A DNA stretch of 19,790 bases from VMEP01 sp964414265 (GTDB taxonomy: Bacteria > Patescibacteriota > Minisyncoccia > Phycocordibacterales > VMEP01), in NCBI GenBank assembly GCA_964414265.1, contig CAYPVT010000014.1, forward strand, positions 1 to 19,790, in the 5' to 3' direction. Made by a program: the position numbers and the translations under genes. Shown piece by piece: positions 8,001 through 13,178 of this stretch. How positions within the stretch are numbered: position 1 is the stretch's first letter; each line of letters begins with the position of its first letter. The notes beneath the pieces are model-generated. The model had not been told where the DNA came from. It ran no database searches and saw nothing but the letters and a program-made list of their open reading frames with translations.

Positions 8001-8825
8001 TCAAACTTTCCAGTATTCCGGAACGAGTGACCCGTTAACTTCCTTGAAGTCGCCGAAGAGTTCCGGTACGTGAGCAATCATGATCTTGCCGACCTTCTTG
8101 AAAACATGGACAATCTCTTCCTCGGCACCAGCATCAGTGCGCAAAGCAATCACGTGACGAAGTGCACGCAGGTTGAGCGACCAGACACCGCCGGTAGCAA
8201 TCCCCATGCCGATACCACGCCGAAATGCCGAGGTGAGGACTTTCTTCGCATGAAACGTACTTTCGGGAGAAAGTTCCTCTTTCCAGACGTCGGCGAAGTT
8301 TGCCATCATGTTTCCTTGGCTCTCGAACTGAGACGTAAGGATCTCGCGACTTTTCCGCTTCTTTTCGGAAATATCCGGGGCGTCACCGTCGTCATCACGG
8401 AAACACTCCGGCATCCAGAAGCTGATGTCGGTATAACGGATATAGCGCATGCTCCGTTCCGAGATACCAACGCCGGCACGATGGCGATTCATTTCGCCGG
8501 TGAAAACGCGAGAACATCCGTTGATACCGAAAGTGAACACGGCATGCTCAAGCACGGAACCATGCCGTTGCGCGAGAACGTTGTCGAGGTATTCGACCAT
8601 GTCCTTGCGAACCTTGTTAACGTTCGGATTGAGCCCAGGCTGAAATGCCATGTAGCACTGCTTGGCAGCAAGTGCGACAAGAAGCGCCGGTTCGGAAACC
8701 GCCTCTTCAGGGAGAATTTCAAATTCATCGGCCCCCATTTCATCAAGCCAGGCACGAACTGCTTCGCGGTCAACCTTGGTGCTCGCAAGAACGCGAACCG
8801 AGATTTCATCAAAACTCTTTGCCAT
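8001..8825 (-). CDS. thyX: Flavin-dependent thymidylate synthase
   Basis: Makes dTMP from dUMP using methylenetetrahydrofolate, FAD and NADPH. It has 274 residues, somewhat long for ThyX. Seen: LAAKQCY, RHGSVLEHAVFTF (the H-x-S-x-x-E-H substrate/FAD region, 87-99), the ThyX signature as NRHRAGVGISERSMRY (113-128), and the C-terminal LRALRHVIALRTDAGAEEEI (219-238). Oddity: the usual spacing is RHR, seven residues, then S-x-R-Y, while here there are eight. The start is fixed by a perfect AAGGAGGT SD 7 nt before ATG. GC is high (33 of 60 in one line) and it has its own terminator. No thyA is visible in the window. Confidence 0.93.
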   Translation of the reverse strand: MAKSFDEISVRVLASTKVDREAVRAWLDEMGADEFEILPEEAVSEPALLVALAAKQCYMAFQPGLNPNVNKVRKDMVEYLDNVLAQRHGSVLEHAVFTFGINGCSRVFTGEMNRHRAGVGISERSMRYIRYTDISFWMPECFRDDDGDAPDISEKKRKSREILTSQFESQGNMMANFADVWKEELSPESTFHAKKVLTSAFRRGIGMGIATGGVWSLNLRALRHVIALRTDAGAEEEIVHVFKKVGKIMIAHVPELFGDFKEVNGSLVPEYWKV

Positions 8826-8832
8826 TTGCTGT

Positions 8833-8876
8833 ACCTCCTTAAAAAATTACAGGGACCTTCTGCAACAAAAACTATA
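8833..8876 (-). promoter_or_regulatory. thyX -10 box and Shine-Dalgarno
   Basis: On the minus strand, TATAGT (8871-8876) is a good -10, and AAGGAGGT (8833-8840) is a perfect SD 7 nt from ATG. A small inverted repeat, TATAC/GTATA with a 6-nt gap, overlaps the -10 and could be an operator, though it is short. Confidence 0.6.
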
Positions 8877-8887
8877 CTCTTTGGTAT

Positions 8888-8926
8888 AAAAAGTAAAGAC
8901 CATCATTTTATTGATGGTCTTTACTT
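8888..8926 (-). terminator. rplK (secE-nusG-rplK) terminator
   Basis: A perfect 15-bp stem (8891-8905 with 8912-8926) with a 6-nt loop, followed on the minus strand by TTTTT, just after the rplK stop. It ends the operon before any rplA gene. Confidence 0.92.
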
Positions 8927-8939
8927 GAAAATTAATTCT

Positions 8940-9362
8940 TTATTTCACTTCCACGCCAGCGGAGCGAGCAGAACCTTCAATTATTTTCATTGCTGCTTCG
9001 ATGTCGTTTGCAGTCAAATCTGGCATTTTCTTTTCAGCAATTTCTTGCAACTGCTGTTTTGTTATTTTCCCAGCTTTTGTAACTTTCTGCTTAGCAGCTC
9101 CTTTCTCAATACCAGCTGCTTTCAAAATAAGTCCTGTTACTGGAGGTGTCTTAACAACAAAATCAAATGTTCGATCTTCGTAAACGCGGACAACAACTGA
9201 AACTTTTTCTCCAATGTTCTCTTTGGTTGCTTCGTTAAACTTATTAACGAAATCTCCAATGTTCACTCCGGCCTGACCCAAGGCGGGTCCTAGTGGTGGC
9301 GCAGGAGTTGCTTTACCAGCCGCAATTTGTACTTTTATTTTTTTTGTTATTTTTTTTGCCAT
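8940..9362 (-). CDS. rplK: 50S ribosomal protein L11
   Basis: Binds the GTPase-associated region of 23S rRNA. It has 140 residues, a normal length. Seen: N-terminal IKVQIAAGKATPAPPLGPALGQAGVNI with the conserved proline-rich switch, VKTPPVTGLILKAAG, and the C-terminal rRNA-binding domain ending MKIIEGSARSAGVEV. It is the third gene of secE-nusG-rplK, 102 nt after nusG, and a strong terminator follows it, so the usual partner rplA is not next. It has no good SD. The mRNA just upstream can pair across the start codon (see the leader feature), and an internal promoter is possible. Confidence 0.97.
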   Translation of the reverse strand: MAKKITKKIKVQIAAGKATPAPPLGPALGQAGVNIGDFVNKFNEATKENIGEKVSVVVRVYEDRTFDFVVKTPPVTGLILKAAGIEKGAAKQKVTKAGKITKQQLQEIAEKKMPDLTANDIEAAMKIIEGSARSAGVEVK

Positions 9363-9458
9363 CCCATTAGAAATTTTTATCTATAAATGTTTTGTAAATA
9401 TATACTTTTTTTCCCGTTTGTCTAATCCTTAAATCAAGTGAGATTTCTAACGGGACAG
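9359..9458 (-). promoter_or_regulatory. rplK leader: possible start-sequestering long-range helix
   Basis: In the mRNA, the 16 nt from 9458 to 9443 can pair with the 16 nt from 9374 to 9359 without a mismatch (three G-U pairs), covering the last bases before ATG, the ATG itself and the next base. The core is CCCGTTAGAAAT against ATTTCTAATGGG. The 68-nt loop also contains AACGGG (9413-9418 on the plus strand), which can pair with the same CCCGTT instead. Two mutually exclusive folds are therefore possible. The 5' arm starts 7 nt after the nusG stop, so only read-through transcripts would carry it. Confidence 0.5.
9397..9424 (-). promoter_or_regulatory. Possible internal promoter for rplK
   Basis: Minus-strand TAGACA (9419-9424), 16-nt spacer, TATATT (9397-9402), each one base from consensus. 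A transcript from here would begin inside the leader loop and lack the 5' arm of the start-sequestering helix. Confidence 0.4.
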
Positions 9459-9464
9459 GTACTT

Positions 9465-10010
9465 TTATATTTTCTTTACCTGAAGGAAATCAAGCTCAAC
9501 TGGTGTCTCGCGACCAAACATTGAAACCAAAACTTTAACCTTGCCACGTTCGCTATCAACCTCAGAAACCCTCCCTTCAAGCTCTTTAAATGGGCCGTCG
9601 GTAATGGTGACCATTTCACCCTGTGTTAGGGCAATTGTGTGCTTCACCGTATCAGATTTCATGCGAGCAAACAACCCATCAACTTCTTTTTGATCTAGTG
9701 GCACTGGAGTTGTCCCTGCGCCAACGAAACCAGTCACGCGTGGAGTGTTGCGGACAACATACCAAGAATCGTCTGTAACAACCATGTCAACAAGAACATA
9801 CCCTGGGTAGATTTTCTCTTCAGTCTCTACGCGCTTCCCTCCTTTTATTTTTATCTTCTTTTCAACTGGAACAATAATATTAAAAATTTTATCTTCCATA
9901 CCAAGAGACTCCACGCGCTGTTTTAGGTTTCGCATAACGGCGTTTTCATACCCTGCATACGTATGTATTGCGTACCAGTTTCTATCTAGATTTATTTCTT
10001 GCTTAGCCAT
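9465..10010 (-). CDS. nusG: Transcription termination/antitermination protein NusG
   Basis: Binds RNA polymerase and modulates pausing, termination and transcription-translation coupling. It has 181 residues. Seen: an NGN domain from NWYAIHTYAGYENAV (about 11) through YPGYVLVDMVV and VRNTPRVTGFVG, then a KOW domain with GEMVTITDGPFKELEGRV and the family ending ETPVELDFLQVKKI. The ATG lies one base after the secE stop, so the two are cotranscribed and probably coupled. Confidence 0.97.
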   Translation of the reverse strand: MAKQEINLDRNWYAIHTYAGYENAVMRNLKQRVESLGMEDKIFNIIVPVEKKIKIKGGKRVETEEKIYPGYVLVDMVVTDDSWYVVRNTPRVTGFVGAGTTPVPLDQKEVDGLFARMKSDTVKHTIALTQGEMVTITDGPFKELEGRVSEVDSERGKVKVLVSMFGRETPVELDFLQVKKI

Positions 10011-10011
10011 G

Positions 10012-10194
10012 TTATTGCAAAATGAAAGTCTTTATCAAAAAAGTAAAACCGAAGTCAAAAGCACCAAGCCCATAACCAACGATTATCGAAATTAAAATAA
10101 CAACAATAGTAAAAGCAATAGTCTGAGCTTTTGACGGCCAGCTAACATGCTTCATTTCGCCTTGTGTTTCCCTTAAATATTCAGTTAATTTCAT
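10012..10194 (-). CDS. secE: Preprotein translocase subunit SecE
   Basis: Small essential subunit of the SecYEG channel. It has 60 residues from the chosen ATG: MKLTEYLRETQGEMKHVSWPSK is the classic SecE amphipathic region (K-x-V-x-W-P), followed by one membrane segment (about residues 24-45) and a short tail. The frame stays open upstream to an earlier ATG at 10347, but the extra 51 residues do not look like SecE, so the internal ATG is preferred. One base separates its stop from the nusG ATG. A weak hairpin with a T run lies just upstream of the start (about 10204-10225). Confidence 0.92.
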   Translation of the reverse strand: MKLTEYLRETQGEMKHVSWPSKAQTIAFTIVVILISIIVGYGLGAFDFGFTFLIKTFILQ

Positions 10195-10501
10195 ACTTTT
10201 AGTTAAAAACGCCCCCTCGGGCATTTGCACCACTCTACCTCTTATCTCAAAAAAGGTCAATCTGGTTGTCTTTTGCATATACCCCCAAAATACACGCGTA
10301 AAATTCTGCTGAATTTTCGCTCTGCTCGGCTCAGTCAGCCTGCGCAAGGTATTTTAAGTGTATATGCGGGAAATAAAATACTCGGAAATGCGCGGATAAT
10401 TTTCTGCTGAAAATTTCCTCGAGCTCGCGTCGCCACGCTCGCTAGTCTCTTAAGCTGAAAGGTTGAATGGTATGTTTCGGAAAAAAAGAAACCCAAAAGA
10501 C
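10195..10501. other. secE upstream region, no gene recognised
   Basis: Spacer of about 300 nt between the SIMPL gene terminator and secE. The tRNA-Trp and rpmG genes often found upstream of secE are not here. It holds two related AT-rich palindromes about 98 nt apart, listed separately, a weak minus-strand promoter candidate (TTTTAT, 16 nt, TAAAAT near 10350), and a small TGCCC-GAGG-GGGCG hairpin followed by TTTTT near 10204-10225 that could attenuate secE. Confidence 0.5.
10296..10419. repeat. Pair of related palindromic elements upstream of secE
   Basis: Copy 1 has AAAATTC-TGCT-GAATTTT (10300-10317) and copy 2 has AATTTTC-TGCT-GAAAATT (10398-10415). Both are perfect 7-bp stems with the same 4-nt loop. 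Each is preceded by a CGCG-containing stretch and followed by a TC(G/C)CTC-like stretch, so they look like diverged direct copies of one unit of about 35 nt. Confidence 0.6.
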
Positions 10502-10529
10502 AAAAAAACAGGGGTAATCCCTGTTTTTT
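10502..10529 (-). terminator. SIMPL gene terminator, bidirectional-looking
   Basis: AAAAAACAGGG (10503-10513) and CCCTGTTTTTT (10519-10529) pair with a 5-nt loop, 22 nt after the SIMPL gene stop. T runs occur on both strands. Confidence 0.88.
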
Positions 10530-10550
10530 GTTGCACCTATTTTTACTCCA

Positions 10551-11369
10551 CTACTTAATTTCGTAAGAAATGTTTACGTTAACTGTAATCTTATTCTCCC
10601 CTTTTGCTATTTGTGGAGCAGGGCTTACCTCAGACGCATCGCCCCCCATTCCCATTGCAGTTTTACTGAAATAGATTGGGTAATTCCCGTTACTTTCTGA
10701 GAAGCTCACAACTCTTACCAATTTAACGTCTAGTTCGTCTGCTAAAATATCCGCCTTAGCTTTCGCGTCGTCAATTGCTTTCTTTCTAGCTTCGGCTTTT
10801 AATGCGTCTTCGTCGTCTATTTCAAAGTTTGGCCCAGAAATGTCACTAACTTTCAATTTTCCTAATCCTGCAATAATTTTCCCAGCATCGTCGGTATTTC
10901 TTATTTTAATACTTACTGTTTCCGAAACTTCATAACCGACTAAAGTTTGTTTTCCAGGTGGACAATAACCAGAAGCGCACTGTTCTACATCACGCTGATA
11001 TTCATACTTAGGATAAGCGTTGTAGTTTGTTGTTTTTATATCTTTCTCTAGAACGCCGGATTTTTTCAAGAAATCGATTGATGAGTTTACGCGATCAGTA
11101 ACATCTTTTTGGGCAAGCTCCATTGTTTTTGCTTCTTTGGTTGCTGAAAAAGTGACTGTTGCAATATCTGGAACAGCAAACACTTCTCCGTTACCAGAAA
11201 CGAATATTGTGCTTCCTGGCTGAACGCCAGTACCAATATATTTATATTCTTTAAGCACAGACACGATTTGGGTGGCAAGATAAATTGCTACCAAAAAACC
11301 AACAATCTGCACTATTCCAAACAACTTAACCTTCTCTTTAACTAAAACTTCATTATTTGAATTATCCAT
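10551..11369 (-). CDS. SIMPL (DUF541) domain membrane-anchored protein
   Basis: 272 residues. One N-terminal membrane anchor (about 15-36) precedes an extracytoplasmic SIMPL domain: IFVSGNGEVFAVPDIATVTFSA near 55-76, VGYEVSETVSIKIRN near 144-158, and the ending ITVNVNISYEI. The family's molecular role is not settled; members are envelope proteins, some linked to oxidative stress. A Cys pair, C131 and C136 (CASGYC), sits in the exported part and could form a disulfide. That fits its place directly downstream of a DsbA-like protein and VKOR (32 nt after the VKOR stop). No SD is seen; it is probably in the dsbA-VKOR transcript. Confidence 0.85.
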   Translation of the reverse strand: MDNSNNEVLVKEKVKLFGIVQIVGFLVAIYLATQIVSVLKEYKYIGTGVQPGSTIFVSGNGEVFAVPDIATVTFSATKEAKTMELAQKDVTDRVNSSIDFLKKSGVLEKDIKTTNYNAYPKYEYQRDVEQCASGYCPPGKQTLVGYEVSETVSIKIRNTDDAGKIIAGLGKLKVSDISGPNFEIDDEDALKAEARKKAIDDAKAKADILADELDVKLVRVVSFSESNGNYPIYFSKTAMGMGGDASEVSPAPQIAKGENKITVNVNISYEIK

Positions 11370-11401
11370 AATTATTTTATTAAACTAATAAATTAAAATT
11401 A

Positions 11402-11881
11402 TTAAATGACATCTCTCTTCTCTCTGAAGTATTGAAACCATATTGTAGCACCAAGAATAAAAAGTGTCGTTGAGGTAACCGCGGAGAGAAGGCAGTAAAA
11501 ACAAAAAGCTTTAATCACAAAAGCCTGCAGATAAACGAAGTAAACCGAGGCTAGAAAACCAACTACTGAAAAAACAGAAAATAGTTTCATCGCTCCCTGT
11601 TGTTTTGTTTCAAAATAAAAGATGGCAAGTAAAAGAACCGAGAGATAATAAAATATTCCTAAAGCTGACAAAGGAACTCCGAATAACAAAGCATATGGGC
11701 TCTGTGCCACAGTGTCACAACCTGTAAAAACAAAACATGGGATAGGACCACCAACAAAACGCTTGGCGGTGAGATACACCGAGTCTAAAAACCCAGTAAA
11801 ACCAATTAAAGTAATCCCGAAAAGAAAAATATTAGGGATTATTTGAGATTGATTGATTGATGATGTTTCGAAAATCTTCAT
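11402..11881 (-). CDS. Vitamin K epoxide reductase (VKOR) family protein
   Basis: Integral membrane quinone-linked oxidase that reoxidises DsbA-like proteins. 159 residues with about four hydrophobic segments. Seen: the loop cysteines C49 and C55 (PCFVFTGC) followed by DTVAQSPYALLFGVPLS, matching the family C-x-x-V-x-x-S-x-Y-x-x-x-x-G-x-P pattern, and the active-site CFYC (C127, C130) near the last membrane segment. Its ATG lies 50 nt inside the end of the DsbA-like gene. No later ATG occurs before the first membrane segment, so the long overlap seems real and suggests translational coupling. Confidence 0.93.
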   Translation of the reverse strand: MKIFETSSINQSQIIPNIFLFGITLIGFTGFLDSVYLTAKRFVGGPIPCFVFTGCDTVAQSPYALLFGVPLSALGIFYYLSVLLLAIFYFETKQQGAMKLFSVFSVVGFLASVYFVYLQAFVIKAFCFYCLLSAVTSTTLFILGATIWFQYFREKRDVI

Positions 11882-12572
11882 AACTTTGTGGATTTTGTAT
11901 TTTTTTACCGTTTATAAAAAAAGATGGAGTTGAGTTAAGGCCCATTTTAACAGACGCCTTATATGCGTTAACGGCCTTTTCTTTTCCTTCTTTTGAATCT
12001 AGGCTTTTAGTAAACTCTTCGACATTAAGCCCGATTTCTTTTGCGTAACCAATAAACATTTCTCTTGCCTTTGGATTATTTGCCCAAGCAGTCTGGTTCT
12101 CAAACAGTTTATCGTGCATTTCCCAGAATTTTCCTTGAGAACCAGCTGCTTCAGAAGCCGAAACGGCAAGAGATGCCTGTAAGTGTGTTTCTATTAAAGG
12201 AAAATGTCGGTAAACAAACTTAACTTTACCACCAAGCTCTTCGTCCATTATTTTTTTCACAACCTCATAGTATGCTGCGCAGGCTGGGCACTGAAAATCG
12301 CTGTATTCAACTATTGTGGTAACGCTACTTTCGCCCCCACGAATCCAATCACTCGTTGTGACCTCTGGGATACTTCCGAGGGTAGCGCTTGGAGTGCCAC
12401 CATTCTTAACTGTCCAGACAACGCCAGCCGCTGCGCCAATAATTATAAGTACAGTAATTCCCCAAAGAATGGCTTGTCTTATCATTCTGCTCTGCGCTTT
12501 AGCCTTATCGGCCTCTCGCTTTTCTTCTTTTTTTGTTTTTACTGAAATATCAGCGGTATTTTCTTCTGTCAT
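11832..12572 (-). CDS. DsbA-like thiol:disulfide oxidoreductase, membrane-anchored
   Basis: Introduces disulfides into exported proteins. With the ATG used here it has 246 residues: a charged cytoplasmic tail, one membrane segment (about 32-54), then a thioredoxin-fold DsbA domain with active site CPAC (95-98, in YSDFQCPACAAYY) and the cis-proline loop TPSFFING (215-222). A GTG three codons upstream also opens the frame, but it would touch the -10 box, so ATG is preferred. It is paired with VKOR, the expected reoxidant, in an overlapping arrangement. Confidence 0.93.
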   Translation of the reverse strand: MTEENTADISVKTKKEEKREADKAKAQSRMIRQAILWGITVLIIIGAAAGVVWTVKNGGTPSATLGSIPEVTTSDWIRGGESSVTTIVEYSDFQCPACAAYYEVVKKIMDEELGGKVKFVYRHFPLIETHLQASLAVSASEAAGSQGKFWEMHDKLFENQTAWANNPKAREMFIGYAKEIGLNVEEFTKSLDSKEGKEKAVNAYKASVKMGLNSTPSFFINGKKIQNPQSYEDFRNIINQSISNNP

Positions 12573-12581
12573 GTTCGACAC

Positions 12582-12590
12582 ATAATACCA
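12582..12590 (-). promoter_or_regulatory. dsbA-like gene promoter (extended -10)
   Basis: Minus-strand TGG-TATTAT lies 9 nt before the ATG, predicting a leader of only a few nucleotides. No strong -35 is visible, because the upstream bases fall in the terminator stem. Confidence 0.5.
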
Positions 12591-12597
12591 AACAAAT

Positions 12598-12642
12598 AAT
12601 TAAAACAAAAACACTACATAAGGTGGTGTTTTTGTTTTAATT
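12598..12642 (-). terminator. Long hairpin after the DoxX gene
   Basis: A perfect 17-bp AT-rich stem (12598-12614 with 12626-12642) extends inward by three more pairs (one G-U) to a 5-nt loop. It follows the DoxX stop codon by about 10 nt and has T-rich sequence on the minus-strand 3' side. It likely separates the doxX and dsbA transcripts. Confidence 0.75.
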
Positions 12643-12652
12643 TACCTGACGC

Positions 12653-13102
12653 TTATTTATGCATTTCACACTTTTCAACACCACACTTTTCGCAATCAGA
12701 AGAATCGCATCGTGGACAACCGGTAAGCGCCAAAAGCCCGCCAACTATCGCGAGATTTTTTAAGGTTGCAACTGACTGTGTCATATCTCCCGCAAGCCAT
12801 CCTTTGACGTGAAATATATACGTTACGACAATCGTAAATAGAACCAAAGCCCAAGCTGCGTAGCGTTTTCCCCAAGAACCAGCAACTATTAAAACACCAG
12901 CAATTACTTCAAGCAACCCAACTGCCCATGCCAAAAATACTGGGTATGGTAGGCCGGCGCTTGCGATGTAGCCTGCTGTCCCCTCAATACCGGTTAACTT
13001 TCCGTAACCAGCATAAATGAATAACGCTGCCACAAGCACGCGAGTTACGACATTACGCCAACAATGACCTCCACACTTTCCTTCACATTTTCCTCCCATC
13101 AT
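12653..13102 (-). CDS. DoxX-family membrane protein with cysteine-rich ends
   Basis: 149 residues with about four membrane segments. RVLVAALFIYAGYGKLTGIEG and LPYPVFLAWAVGLLEVIAGVLIV are typical of DoxX; members are linked to redox and membrane stress, without an agreed activity. Unusual: eight cysteines lie only in the two tails, C6, C10 and C14 before the first segment and C129, C132, C137, C140 and C145 after the last, with His residues nearby (H13, H148). This suggests metal binding or a redox relay. The start may be either of two consecutive ATGs. A TATAAT promoter lies 45 nt upstream. Confidence 0.85.
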   Translation of the reverse strand: MMGGKCEGKCGGHCWRNVVTRVLVAALFIYAGYGKLTGIEGTAGYIASAGLPYPVFLAWAVGLLEVIAGVLIVAGSWGKRYAAWALVLFTIVVTYIFHVKGWLAGDMTQSVATLKNLAIVGGLLALTGCPRCDSSDCEKCGVEKCEMHK

Positions 13103-13147
13103 ATATTTATATTTTTTAATAATAATTAATAATTCGTTTCAAAATGT

Positions 13148-13156
13148 ATTATACCA
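13148..13156 (-). promoter_or_regulatory. doxX promoter (extended -10)
   Basis: Minus-strand TGG-TATAAT, a perfect hexamer with an upstream TG, 45 nt before the first ATG and just beyond the helicase stop codon. Confidence 0.6.
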
Positions 13157-13178
13157 AGTGCAAAAAACTAGCGCTATC

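Noticed and set aside
8070..9200. 376-codon plus-strand reading frame antisense to thyX and rplK
   Set aside because: It runs across two well-supported genes, a terminator and a promoter, and its translation shows no domain. High GC in thyX makes antisense stops rare.
10200..10345. tRNA-Trp or rpmG gene upstream of secE
   Set aside because: These are often found there, so I looked on both strands. No cloverleaf and no L33-like frame is present.
10195..10347. N-terminal extension of SecE by 51 residues
   Set aside because: The extension does not resemble SecE, contains a terminator-like hairpin, and would double the usual length. The internal ATG begins exactly at the conserved SecE start.
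12573..12581. GTG start for the DsbA-like gene
   Set aside because: It directly abuts the predicted -10 hexamer, so it could not be on the transcript. The ATG three codons later fits better.
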